Source: Candidatus Firestoneibacteriota bacterium
GTDB lineage: Bacteria; JACRDZ01
Assembly: GCA_016212735.1 (NCBI GenBank)
Contig: JACRDZ010000066.1
Location: 1 to 13,253 of the forward strand
Direction of reading: 5' to 3'
Length of the DNA stretch: 13,253 nt
Positions 6,241-13,253 of this stretch are shown here, piece after piece. The notes under the pieces are model-generated. The model was not told the origin of the DNA. It worked only from the letters and a program-made list of their open reading frames with translations, and searched no databases. Position 1 is the first letter of the stretch. Each line of letters opens with the position of its first letter. The position numbers and the translations under genes were made by a program.

Positions 6241-7797
6241 TTAAAGGTGTATATGGCAGAGTTTACATGAAAAACCAGGGCGCAAACTTTTTGCATTTTT
6301 ACCAAATTGTGTTGTTAATTCTTTTTTATTACTAGCTGTTTCAATTTGTTTTACACTTTTTTTAGACTTAAGTTCACCTATATGAGGATCATGGCATGTT
6401 GTACATGTTATAAAGCCGTCATCAAGCGGATAGAACTTTGGAATAACCATTGATGGACGAACAAGATGTTTAAAATTTGAAGGATGAGGTCTGTCAGAAT
6501 GGCAGCGAATACATAATAATCTGATAGAACCTTTAATCTTAACTGTTTCTGCTGTATCTTCATCTTCATTTGGAGGTACTATATGGCAGAACATGCATTT
6601 ACGTTCTTCACGAATTTTTTTATGCGGATTCATTTTCTTAAATTTTTCACGATCATGACATCTGTAGCATAATTCATTAATTTCTGAAAAATTTTCTCCG
6701 CCGCGTATTAAATATTTTACTGAACGATTAACAAAGCCGGCATCATGACATGTAATACATGTTAACTTGCCTTCTTTATCCAGAGGTAAATCACTTGGGA
6801 CCTTCATATCCGGAGGAGGTATAATATCAACAGGATGTATATTCGCACTTGCTCCATGACAGCTATTACAAAGAGCTATAAATTTGCCTTTATATTTAAA
6901 ATCCACAGTGTCTCTTGTATCATCTGGTTTAGGATTTGTTAGATGACATGCAGTACAGTGTGTTTTTGAGAAATGCGGATTTATGAATTTTTCTTCTTCA
7001 AGAGAAATCACATATTCTTTTCTTAAATAGTGAACTGTTTCAGTTGTTCCATGCGGATTGTGACATGTAGCACACGTAACATTGCCGTTGGAGTCTCTTG
7101 GCAATTCTTCAGGAGGAGATATTGTTTCATCCACGTTTAATGGATGATTTTTTTTAACAACATTATGGCAAAAATCACACAGAGAGAAAATGTTGATTTT
7201 CATTTGAATAGTTTTTTCTGTATCTGATATATTTGTTTCTGCTGAATGGCAGAATAAACATTTACGTTTACCCAATTGTGTAAGATGAGGATTATTATTG
7301 GAAAAAGAGTTCCCATGACAGTCATAACACATGTCTGTACGCTCAACATATCTGCCTTCTTGAAAACCGCGCAAAAGCGAATTTGCAACATCAGTTGAAT
7401 GCAAATAATGACATGTAACACATGTATTTCTTCCTTGTTTATCAAGAGGAAGATAATCTGGTACTTTAAACGGTGGGACTTTTCCTACAGGATGAATATT
7501 ACTTTCTTCAGAATGACAGTTGGTACAGAGTTTATTGAAATCATCATTTACAAAAGCTACAGTTTTTATTGTATCTTTACCTTTTACAGGTGTATGGGAA
7601 TGGCATTCTGTACATTCGAGGTCATCATGAGGATTTTTCTGATTAGCATCGTGTTTTTTAGTAAAACGTTCAAGGGCTTTAGATTCGCTTTTAATAACTT
7701 TTGTTTCAGATTTATCATCTTGCTCGCTTTTTGTAATAATTGTCATACTTAAAATAACAATTAAAGTAATACTAAAGATAAATCTATATTTTAGCAT
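6241..7797 (-). CDS. Exported 15-haem cytochrome c (doubled CXXCH family)
   Basis: 518 residues from ATG at 7797. This start is chosen because it gives a signal peptide (MLKYRFIFSITLIVILSMTI) and has AAGGAAGGGG ten bases upstream; the frame runs open to 7938, but that extension has no ribosome site. Fifteen CXXCH motifs lie at residues 62, 91, 126, 157, 180, 207, 242, 281, 310, 347, 377, 401, 429, 465 and 511. They form four repeats of about 110-120 residues, each with haem sites in the order CxxCH, LCxxCH..HP, TCxTCH, CYxCH; repeat 2 lacks its fourth site. Extra His residues (NPH, NIHPV, CHNPH) can serve as distal haem ligands. Such proteins move electrons across the periplasm or to the cell surface. 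Haem attachment genes are not in the window. Partner and redox substrate are unknown. It is divergent from the REC-GGDEF gene. Confidence 0.92.
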   Translation of the reverse strand: MLKYRFIFSITLIVILSMTIITKSEQDDKSETKVIKSESKALERFTKKHDANQKNPHDDLECTECHSHTPVKGKDTIKTVAFVNDDFNKLCTNCHSEESNIHPVGKVPPFKVPDYLPLDKQGRNTCVTCHYLHSTDVANSLLRGFQEGRYVERTDMCYDCHGNSFSNNNPHLTQLGKRKCLFCHSAETNISDTEKTIQMKINIFSLCDFCHNVVKKNHPLNVDETISPPEELPRDSNGNVTCATCHNPHGTTETVHYLRKEYVISLEEEKFINPHFSKTHCTACHLTNPKPDDTRDTVDFKYKGKFIALCNSCHGASANIHPVDIIPPPDMKVPSDLPLDKEGKLTCITCHDAGFVNRSVKYLIRGGENFSEINELCYRCHDREKFKKMNPHKKIREERKCMFCHIVPPNEDEDTAETVKIKGSIRLLCIRCHSDRPHPSNFKHLVRPSMVIPKFYPLDDGFITCTTCHDPHIGELKSKKSVKQIETASNKKELTTQFGKNAKSLRPGFSCKLCHIHL

Positions 7798-7807
7798 TGC
7801 ATTATAA

Positions 7808-7817
7808 CCCCTTCCTT
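7808..7817 (-). promoter_or_regulatory. Ribosome-binding site fixing the cytochrome start
   Basis: The minus strand reads AAGGAAGGGG, ending ten bases before ATG at 7797. It lies inside the longer open frame and is the main reason, with the signal peptide, to place the start here. An out-of-frame ATG at 7802 lies between them. Confidence 0.7.
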
Positions 7818-7830
7818 TCCCTAGGTAATA

Positions 7831-7859
7831 ATTCTCTCGCATAATTATATTTTTGTCAA
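7831..7859 (-). promoter_or_regulatory. Possible promoter for the cytochrome gene
   Basis: The minus strand has a consensus TTGACA (7859-7854) and, after 17 bases, GAGAAT (7836-7831), which matches the -10 consensus at four positions. Transcription would start near 7824, about 27 bases before the ATG. If this is correct, translation cannot begin at 7938, supporting the shorter reading. Confidence 0.4.
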
Positions 7860-7891
7860 GAATAATCATAATCAGAATAATCAAATCGATA

Positions 7892-7920
7892 TTTACATTT
7901 ATAATAATATGAGCTATAAT
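7892..7920 (+). promoter_or_regulatory. Sigma70-type promoter for the REC-GGDEF gene
   Basis: TTTACA (7892-7897) and a perfect TATAAT (7915-7920) are 17 bases apart. The predicted start near 7927 leaves a leader of about 33 bases containing GGAGGG, 8 bases before ATG. It is arranged back to back with the cytochrome promoter in the 162-base divergent region. Confidence 0.6.
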
Positions 7921-7959
7921 TATTATATATTTTTTCATAAATTTTGGAGGGTATAAAAT

Positions 7960-9414
7960 ATGCTGAATTCAAAGATAAACAAAATCCTCATAATAGACGA
8001 TGATAATGATACTTTAGAATTACTTAAGAGTTCTCTTAATTCAAAAGGATATAAAGTTGATTTAGCAAATAATGGTGAAGAAGCTTTAGAAAAAATATAT
8101 CATGATTTGCCGCATCTTGTTATTATGGACCTTATTATGCCGGGAATTTCGGGCTATGATATTGTGAAAAAAATCCGAAAAGATATGGTTGTCAGTCATA
8201 TACCTATTATAATGCTTACAGGGAAAAAAGATATTCAAACAGAAATAGAGAGCCTGGAATTTGGAGTAGATGATTTTATTGCAAAACCATTTAAGTTAGA
8301 TGAACTTTTAGCAAAAGTACAGTCTCTTTTATACAGAACCTATAAAGGATTAGATGCAAATCCTCTTACAAGGCTTCCTGGTAATAATTCAATTAGAGAA
8401 CGTATTGAAGATATTTTGTTAAATAACGAAGCATTTGCAGTGTGTTTCCTTGATATAGATAATTTCAAAGCATTTAATGATAAATATGGTTTTGAACGAG
8501 GAGATACTGCACTCAATCTCACTGCACAGATAATAATAAAATCAATAAAAAAATATGGAAATGAAAATGATTTTATTGGACATATTGGAGGGGATGATTT
8601 TGTCATAATTACAAAACCTTCAACTTTTCATAACATATGTCAGAATATAATCAATCTTTTTGATAAATCAATTGTATCCTTATATGATGAAGAAGATCTG
8701 AATAAAGGTTATATTATATCAATCAACAGACAGGGTAAAATAGAAAAATTTCCTGTTATGACAATTTCTATAGGAATTGTTACTAATAAAAATAAAAAAA
8801 TCATACATTCTGCTCAGATTAGTGAAATAGGCAATGAATTAAAAAAATTTGCAAAAATAGCAAGACAAAGTAATTATGTTACTGATGAAAGAAAAAATTC
8901 TCATTCTCATTTTATAACACCTTATATACAAAATATACAAAAAAATTTAAATAGAGAAGAAGATTTTATGTATTTTAACAATATAGAAAAAAATCTTCAG
9001 TCTATTTTACGCGACATGCAGATTTTCATGAACAATAAAGAAGAGCTTGGTATGCTTTTTGTTGATGTTGCTCTCCCTAAAATAAATGAAGACAATCATG
9101 ATAAAATCAATCTATGGAGAGAAACATTTAATAATATATCTCAGACATTTTTTAATTCACAGGGTGAATTTTTGAGGAAAAAAGATATTATATCAATATA
9201 TAATACTAACAGAGATAAAATTTTTATTTATCTTTCATCTTCAAGAACAGATAAGTGCTTAAAAACTGATGATATTGAAAAAATAATCCAAAGAATAGAA
9301 AATTATTTTAAAACTCTAAACCTAAATATAAAAGGATTAGGTAATGATTTTAATATAAATATTTTATTTGGATATAGTTTAATAAATTTTCCATGCGTTC
9401 GTATCAATAAATAA
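7960..9414 (+). CDS. Response regulator with receiver and divergent GGDEF (GGDDF) domains
   Basis: 484 residues, cytoplasmic. Residues 5-125 are a complete receiver: Asp13-15, phosphoacceptor Asp57 (VIMDLIMPG), Thr87 and Lys109 (AKPF). Residues about 130-310 are a GGDEF domain beginning 'NPLTRLPGNNSI', with Asp165 (FLDIDNFKAFND) and signature GGDDF at 210-214 in place of GGDEF. The inhibitory-site Arg is replaced by Asn (NEND). The last 170 residues (about 330-484) contain 'LGMLFVDVALPKI', 'RKKDIISIY' and 'DKIFIYLSSSR' and look like a second, degenerate GGDEF-like fold without a signature; this is inference. A partner histidine kinase is not in the window. It may be a weak cyclase, a c-di-GMP or GTP sensor, or an inactive adaptor. 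GGAGGG lies 8 bases before ATG, and a hairpin terminator follows the stop. Confidence 0.88.
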   Translation: MLNSKINKILIIDDDNDTLELLKSSLNSKGYKVDLANNGEEALEKIYHDLPHLVIMDLIMPGISGYDIVKKIRKDMVVSHIPIIMLTGKKDIQTEIESLEFGVDDFIAKPFKLDELLAKVQSLLYRTYKGLDANPLTRLPGNNSIRERIEDILLNNEAFAVCFLDIDNFKAFNDKYGFERGDTALNLTAQIIIKSIKKYGNENDFIGHIGGDDFVIITKPSTFHNICQNIINLFDKSIVSLYDEEDLNKGYIISINRQGKIEKFPVMTISIGIVTNKNKKIIHSAQISEIGNELKKFAKIARQSNYVTDERKNSHSHFITPYIQNIQKNLNREEDFMYFNNIEKNLQSILRDMQIFMNNKEELGMLFVDVALPKINEDNHDKINLWRETFNNISQTFFNSQGEFLRKKDIISIYNTNRDKIFIYLSSSRTDKCLKTDDIEKIIQRIENYFKTLNLNIKGLGNDFNINILFGYSLINFPCVRINK

Positions 9415-9443
9415 AAAACCACCTTAAAAAAGGTGGTTTTAAT
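9415..9443 (+). terminator. Intrinsic terminator after the REC-GGDEF gene
   Basis: A perfect 11-bp stem, AAAACCACCTT (9415-9425) with AAGGTGGTTTT (9430-9440), closes a loop of four A. It begins one base after the stop codon. The stem ends in T and is flanked by A on the other side, so it could also stop the convergent lipoprotein transcript. Confidence 0.9.
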
Positions 9444-9458
9444 TTAAAGTACAGTAAT

Positions 9459-9521
9459 TTCAAAGTTATTAGATTTAAGTGGTAAGTTATAAGTTTAGAA
9501 CTAAAAACTTAAGACTTAAAA
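9459..9521 (-). repeat. Degenerate heptamer tandem repeat, copy 2 (9 units)
   Basis: Read on the minus strand from 9521, the units are ttttaag, tcttaag, tttttag, ttctaaa, cttataa, cttacca, cttaaat, ctaataa, ctttgaa. They align unit by unit with the repeat at 772-841; copy 1 has one additional tttttag. The five or six units nearest the gene are nearly identical between copies and the distal ones have diverged. As in copy 1, it begins just past a gene's stop codon, here 12 bases after the lipoprotein stop and in that gene's direction. Confidence 0.8.
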
Positions 9522-9532
9522 CTATTTAAATT

Positions 9533-10519
9533 TTATTTCGCATCTTTAACACATCTGAAACCTATACTATTGCTTCTCTGTCCGTGATCATAAGCTCCCC
9601 TGCGAGTGGTACGACAATAATAGGTATCGTATGAATGACCTCCACCGCGTATTACTTTTTTATCACCCTTATCAGGACCTTTTGGATTATCTTTCGGCCC
9701 TTTTTTGTAAAAATCTGCACTAAAATAATCAGTACACCATTCATTAACATTCCCAGCCATATCATATAACCCATAAGGGCTTAATCCATTGGCATACTTA
9801 CATACTTCAGTTGGTTTTTTAATATTTTCATCTTTATTATTACATAAACCTTTTTTATACTCATTACCCCATGGATAAGTTCTTGCGTCTGTCCCTCGAG
9901 CCGCTTTTTCCCATTCAGCTTCTGTAGGTAATCGTTTGCCTGCCCATTTAGCATAAGCTTCTGCTTCATAAAAGCTTACTCCGCAAACAGGTTGTTTTGG
10001 ATTATTGTATTTACTATCATCCATGTATTGAGGCCCGGTTATTTTATTTTTTTCCTTCCACGCAAAACCTTCTTCTGACCACAATTCTTTTTTAGTATAT
10101 CCTCCATCATCAATAAATTTCTTATAGTCTTCATTTGTTACTTCATTTTTATCAATATAGTATGCAGAAAGTTTTACTTTATGCATAGGGGCTTCAAATG
10201 CGTCTCCACCTTTATCACATCCCATATCAAACTCTCCGGCAGGAATATACACCATATTTGGTTCTTCAGGAACAGCAGGCAAAGCAGGTTCAGGAACAGA
10301 TATTTCAGGTTTTTTTTCTACCTGTAATTCTTGTTGTTCTGGAATTTTTATTTCTTCTGTTTTGACTTTTGTTGTGTCTGTTATTTTTGTTGAATCAGAT
10401 TCACCCTGCCCTTCTTTTAAAGCATTTTGCGTACCTGCACAACCATATAAAAGAAAAAATGATAAAATAATAAAAACAATGCTGGAAAAATAAAATCTTT
10501 TTGTTTTAATAAATAACAT
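9533..10519 (-). CDS. Lipoprotein with formylglycine-generating-enzyme-like (SUMF1) domain
   Basis: 328 residues. The N-terminus is a lipoprotein signal with lipobox LLYG-Cys27; Ala at +2 is compatible with outer-membrane sorting. Residues 30-87 are a low-complexity linker rich in Thr, Lys, Glu and Pro. From about 89 a full FGE-sulfatase domain follows: MVYIPAGEFDMG (89-100), YIDKNEVTNEDYKKFI, RLPTEAEWEKAARG, YGLYDMAGNVNEWCTDY and VIRGGGHSYDTYYCRTTRRG, ending IGFRCVKDAK. In true formylglycine-generating enzymes two cysteines a few residues apart near the last motif bind copper. Here only one Cys sits there, so sulfatase activation is unlikely. A binding or structural role on the envelope fits better. 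GGAGGG precedes the ATG by 8 bases. No sulfatase gene is in the window. Confidence 0.87.
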   Translation of the reverse strand: MLFIKTKRFYFSSIVFIILSFFLLYGCAGTQNALKEGQGESDSTKITDTTKVKTEEIKIPEQQELQVEKKPEISVPEPALPAVPEEPNMVYIPAGEFDMGCDKGGDAFEAPMHKVKLSAYYIDKNEVTNEDYKKFIDDGGYTKKELWSEEGFAWKEKNKITGPQYMDDSKYNNPKQPVCGVSFYEAEAYAKWAGKRLPTEAEWEKAARGTDARTYPWGNEYKKGLCNNKDENIKKPTEVCKYANGLSPYGLYDMAGNVNEWCTDYFSADFYKKGPKDNPKGPDKGDKKVIRGGGHSYDTYYCRTTRRGAYDHGQRSNSIGFRCVKDAK

Positions 10520-10577
10520 TATTAGTTTCCCTCCTTCTCCTAGATTATAAAAATATTTTATAATAATATATAATTTT

Positions 10578-10605
10578 ATGTTATCATAAAAAAATTTTTT
10601 GTCAA
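10578..10605 (-). promoter_or_regulatory. Promoter for the SUMF1-domain lipoprotein
   Basis: On the minus strand a perfect TTGACA (10605-10600) is followed after 16 bases by TAACAT (10583-10578), preceded by TG in the extended -10 position. The start would be near 10571, leaving a leader of about 50 bases with a strong GGAGGG site. Confidence 0.5.
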
Positions 10606-10628
10606 CAGTTTTACTTAGATTTTATACA

Positions 10629-10657
10629 TTGACATTAAAAAAATAGTTAAATATAAT
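10629..10657 (+). promoter_or_regulatory. Consensus sigma70-type promoter for glyQS
   Basis: Perfect TTGACA (10629-10634) and perfect TATAAT (10652-10657) are separated by the ideal 17 bases. Transcription would start near 10664, only about four bases before the glyQ ATG, leaving no room for a ribosome site or a T-box leader. Confidence 0.75.
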
Positions 10658-10667
10658 AAATGCCATT

Positions 10668-11525
10668 ATGATTTTTTTAAATTTTCAAGATATTATTTTA
10701 AAACTGCATAAATACTGGGCAGATAAAGGTTGTGTTATATGCCAGCCTTATGATCTTGAAAAAGGTGCAGGGACATTCAATCCTGCAACTTTTTTACGCG
10801 TACTCGGCCCTGATTCATGGAATGCAGCTTATGTTGAGCCTTCAAGAAGACCAAAAGACGGACGTTATGGTGAAAACCCAAACCGTCTTCAATATTATTA
10901 TCAGTATCAGGTAATTTTAAAACCTGCTCCATCTAGAGTTCAAAATTTATATCTTGATAGTCTTAATATTCTTGGCATAAATCCGCGTAAACATGACATA
11001 AGATTTGTTGAAGATGATTGGGAATCCCCTACTCTTGGCGCCTGGGGATTAGGATGGGAAATCTGGCTGGATGGAATGGAAGTTACTCAATTCACTTATT
11101 TTCAGCAAGTAGGAAGTATAGATTTGGCACCTATTTCAGTTGAAATAACTTATGGTCTTGAACGTCTGGCAATGTATATACAAAAAAAAGACAGAGTATA
11201 TGATCTTATATGGACAAATGGTGTAACATATGGAGATATACATAAAGCAACAGAAATACAATTCTCTAAATATAATTTTGAATATGCTGATGTTGATATG
11301 CTTTTTAAGTCATTTAATATGAATGAAGCTGAAGCATTAAAACTGCTCGAAAAAAATTTAGTTTTGCCTGCTTACGATTTTGTTATGAAATGCTCTCATT
11401 CTTTCAATCTTCTTGAAGCAAGAGGCTCTATAAGTGTAACAGAAAGAACCGGTTATATTGCACGTGTGCGTAATCTTGCGCGCAGATGCGCAAAAGCATA
11501 TTTAAAGCATATAAATAAAGAATAA
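10668..11525 (+). CDS. glyQ: Glycyl-tRNA synthetase alpha subunit
   Basis: 285 residues, close to the usual 290-300. The protein is strongly conserved: [39 protein letters not shown] near the N-terminus, [29 protein letters not shown], then [38 protein letters not shown] and [14 protein letters not shown]. These cover the class II catalytic core that binds ATP and glycine; the alpha subunit makes glycyl-adenylate and works as an alpha2-beta2 tetramer with GlyS. ATG at 10668 matches the family start, but no Shine-Dalgarno sequence precedes it and the predicted transcript starts only about four bases upstream, so translation may be nearly leaderless. glyS follows after 11 bases. The C-terminus ([15 protein letters not shown]) is complete. 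Confidence 0.98.
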   Translation: MIFLNFQDIILKLHKYWADKGCVICQPYDLEKGAGTFNPATFLRVLGPDSWNAAYVEPSRRPKDGRYGENPNRLQYYYQYQVILKPAPSRVQNLYLDSLNILGINPRKHDIRFVEDDWESPTLGAWGLGWEIWLDGMEVTQFTYFQQVGSIDLAPISVEITYGLERLAMYIQKKDRVYDLIWTNGVTYGDIHKATEIQFSKYNFEYADVDMLFKSFNMNEAEALKLLEKNLVLPAYDFVMKCSHSFNLLEARGSISVTERTGYIARVRNLARRCAKAYLKHINKE

Positions 11526-11536
11526 ATGAGGTAAAA

Positions 11537-13253
11537 ATGGTATCAGATTTAATTTTAGAAATAGGAACTGAAGAAATTCCTGCTAGATTCATACAGGAAG
11601 CTTTATTTCAGCTTAAAAATAATACAAACAAAATCTTTGAACGAGAAGTACTTATCTTTAATGATTTAAACATATTTGGGACACCTCGAAGATTGGTATT
11701 ATATGTAAAAGAACTTGATGAGTTTCAGGGATCTCGTAAAAAAATTATACAGGGCCCGGCTAAAAAAGTAGCCTTTTGCGGTGATAAATTATCAAAAGCA
11801 GGAGAAGGTTTTATACGAAACAACGGAATTAAAGAGGAAGATATACAGATAAAAACTACAGAACGTGGTGAGTATATTTATGCAGTTAAAGAAGAACCTC
11901 CGGATAAAACACTATCGGTTTTAAAAAAAATACTGCCTGAAATTATTTTTTCTATTGATTTACCGCGAACAATGAGATGGGATAGTAATATTCGTTTTGT
12001 AAGGCCAATACGCTGGTGTCTTGCTTTATTTGGAAACACAATTGTAGAATTTAATATAGGGGATATTGTTTCAAATAATATAACTTATGGCCATAGATTA
12101 CTTAAACCAATTTATCAACAAATTGCTGTAACTACTGATTATTTCAGTAAAATTAAAAAACTTCATGTTATTATTGACCCTGAAAAAAGAAAAAAATTAA
12201 TTTTAACAAAAATAAAAAAACTTGCTAAAAGTCTTGATGCTGTTCCTATAATTCCAGATAAACTGCTTTATGAAGTAATCAATCTTGTTGAATTCCCGGA
12301 TGTAATTTTAGGAGATTTCTCTCCTGAATTTCTGGAAATTCCAAAAGAAGTTCTAATAGAAACTATGACTTCTCATCAGAAATATTTTCCTATTCAAAAC
12401 AGAGATGGGTCTTTATTAAATAAATTTTTAATAGTGACAAATAACAATAAAAATAAAGATATTATTAAAGAAGGTAATGAAAAAGTTTTAAAAGCACGTC
12501 TTTTTGATGCACGCTTTTTCTATTATGAAGATATAAAAACTCCATTAATACAAAAGACTACACATCTTGAAAAAGTGATATTTCAAGAATCATTAGGGAC
12601 ATTGGCACAAAAGTCAATACGAATGGAAAGATTATCTTCCTTTATATCAGGTAAGCTTAATCTATATGATATTATTGATTCTGTCAATAGATGTGTTAAA
12701 CTTTCAAAAGTGGATTTAATTACTGAAATGGTAAAAGAATTTCCTGAACTAGAAGGAACAATGGGTTCAATTTATGCTGTTAAATCAGGTGAATCTGAAG
12801 ATGTTGCAAAAGGTATATATGAACATTATTTACCGCGATTTACAGGAGATATTCTCCCGCAAACAAATATTGGAGCAATTGTAAGTATTGCGGATAAATT
12901 AGATACAATTACAGGATGCTTTGTTGCAGGACTTATCCCAAGCGGTTCTGAAGACCCTTATGCATTGCGAAGACAGGGAATAGGAATAATAGAAATAATG
13001 ATTTCTAAAGAAATGAGCATATCTCTAGATGACCTTGTTATAAGTTCTTTAGGACTTTTCCCTGAATTTGAATTATCAAAAACAAGTAATGATTATAATG
13101 ATAAAAATAAATTTACTGATATTACGTTAAAGATAATTGATTTCTTATTGCAGCGTCTTCGTTTTATTCTTCAGGAAAAAGGTATAAAATTTGATACTCT
13201 TGATGCTGTGTTAAATGTACCTATAATAATTCCTGTTGAAATCATTAAAAAAG
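11537..13253 (+). CDS. glyS: Glycyl-tRNA synthetase beta subunit, 3' end missing
   Basis: The frame is open from ATG at 11537 to the window edge, giving 572 residues of a protein usually near 690. The start MVSDLILEIGTEEIPARFI is the canonical GlyS beginning, and GAGG lies five bases upstream. Later landmarks are FGTPRRL, IQGPAKK, LPRTMRWDSNIRFVRPIRWCLALFG, TMTSHQKYFP, KVLKARLFDARFFYYED, VDLITEMVKEFPELEGTMGSIYA, EHYLPRFTGD and SIADKLDTITGCF. The beta subunit binds tRNA-Gly and is needed for charging together with GlyQ; its HD-like middle domain is typical. The missing part would be the C-terminal anticodon-binding region. It is co-transcribed with glyQ. No frameshift is seen. Confidence 0.97.
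   Translation, partial: MVSDLILEIGTEEIPARFIQEALFQLKNNTNKIFEREVLIFNDLNIFGTPRRLVLYVKELDEFQGSRKKIIQGPAKKVAFCGDKLSKAGEGFIRNNGIKEEDIQIKTTERGEYIYAVKEEPPDKTLSVLKKILPEIIFSIDLPRTMRWDSNIRFVRPIRWCLALFGNTIVEFNIGDIVSNNITYGHRLLKPIYQQIAVTTDYFSKIKKLHVIIDPEKRKKLILTKIKKLAKSLDAVPIIPDKLLYEVINLVEFPDVILGDFSPEFLEIPKEVLIETMTSHQKYFPIQNRDGSLLNKFLIVTNNNKNKDIIKEGNEKVLKARLFDARFFYYEDIKTPLIQKTTHLEKVIFQESLGTLAQKSIRMERLSSFISGKLNLYDIIDSVNRCVKLSKVDLITEMVKEFPELEGTMGSIYAVKSGESEDVAKGIYEHYLPRFTGDILPQTNIGAIVSIADKLDTITGCFVAGLIPSGSEDPYALRRQGIGIIEIMISKEMSISLDDLVISSLGLFPEFELSKTSNDYNDKNKFTDITLKIIDFLLQRLRFILQEKGIKFDTLDAVLNVPIIIPVEIIKK

Noticed and set aside
7200..7445. Minus-strand open frame of 81 codons in another frame of the cytochrome gene
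   Set aside because: It overlaps the CXXCH-rich coding frame completely and has no ribosome site or recognisable motif.
7399..7752. Plus-strand open frame of 117 codons inside the cytochrome gene
   Set aside because: It is the antisense shadow of a clearly coding cytochrome frame, rich in Phe, Ile and Cys, with no family resemblance.
7798..7938. Upstream extension of the cytochrome frame to an ATG at 7938
   Set aside because: It adds 47 low-complexity Ile-rich residues, has no ribosome site, crosses the divergent promoter region and would bury the signal peptide.
8340..8606. Minus-strand open frame of 88 codons within the REC-GGDDF gene
   Set aside because: It is antisense to the conserved GGDEF domain and has no start signal.
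772..9521. Composite transposon bounded by the inverted heptamer repeats
   Set aside because: No transposase or integrase lies between them, the contents look like ordinary chromosomal genes, and no target-site duplication is visible.
9781..9969. Minus-strand open frame of 62 codons within the SUMF1-domain lipoprotein gene
   Set aside because: It is an alternative frame of a conserved domain, with no independent evidence.
10606..10667. T-box leader controlling glyQS
   Set aside because: The consensus promoter leaves only about four bases of leader and no specifier stem or T-box sequence is present.
10732..10914. Plus-strand open frame of 60 codons within glyQ
   Set aside because: It lies in an alternative frame of a highly conserved housekeeping gene.

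Overview
The window is strongly AT-rich chromosomal DNA from a bacterium, probably an uncultured or poorly sampled Gram-negative (diderm) lineage. The diderm reading rests on a lipoprotein with a clear lipobox, a large exported multihaem cytochrome c, an LytM/M23-type peptidase and a signal-peptide HEAT protein. Glycyl-tRNA synthetase is the two-subunit bacterial type (glyQ, glyS). I see no tRNA, rRNA, CRISPR array, phage gene or transposase, and I cannot name the phylum from the sequence.

Layout, left to right. Bases 1-771 are the 3' part of an M23 peptidase gene, followed directly by a ten-unit heptamer repeat. A plus-strand pair follows: a double HD-GYP protein (965-2236) and an exported HEAT-repeat protein (2264-3049). 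The latter overlaps tail to tail with mazG. On the minus strand, in transcription order, lie a 15-haem cytochrome c (7797-6241), a short cobalamin-independent methionine-synthase-like protein (6199-5141), a 332-base gap holding three abutting hairpins, a diguanylate cyclase (4808-3837) and mazG (3840-3046). Divergent from the cytochrome is a REC-GGDEF response regulator (7960-9414) with a clear hairpin terminator. A second copy of the heptamer repeat follows, in the opposite orientation. Then come a minus-strand lipoprotein with a formylglycine-generating-enzyme-like domain (10519-9533), a divergent intergenic region with near-consensus promoters in both directions, and glyQ-glyS, with glyS running off the right edge.

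The recurring theme is cyclic-di-GMP: one protein with two HD-GYP (degrading) domains and two GGDEF (synthesising) regulators lie within about 8.5 kb. The two GGDEF regulators have decayed in opposite halves. One has an intact cyclase signature but a degenerate receiver; the other has an intact receiver but an altered GGDDF signature. They flank an exported multihaem cytochrome, so a link between electron transfer or redox state and c-di-GMP signalling is a reasonable guess, but only a guess from gene order. Repair and housekeeping genes (mazG, glyQS) sit alongside.

The most notable non-coding signals are the pair of inverted heptamer repeats, each starting immediately after a stop codon and bracketing an 8.7 kb block, and the compact three-hairpin element upstream of the diguanylate cyclase.
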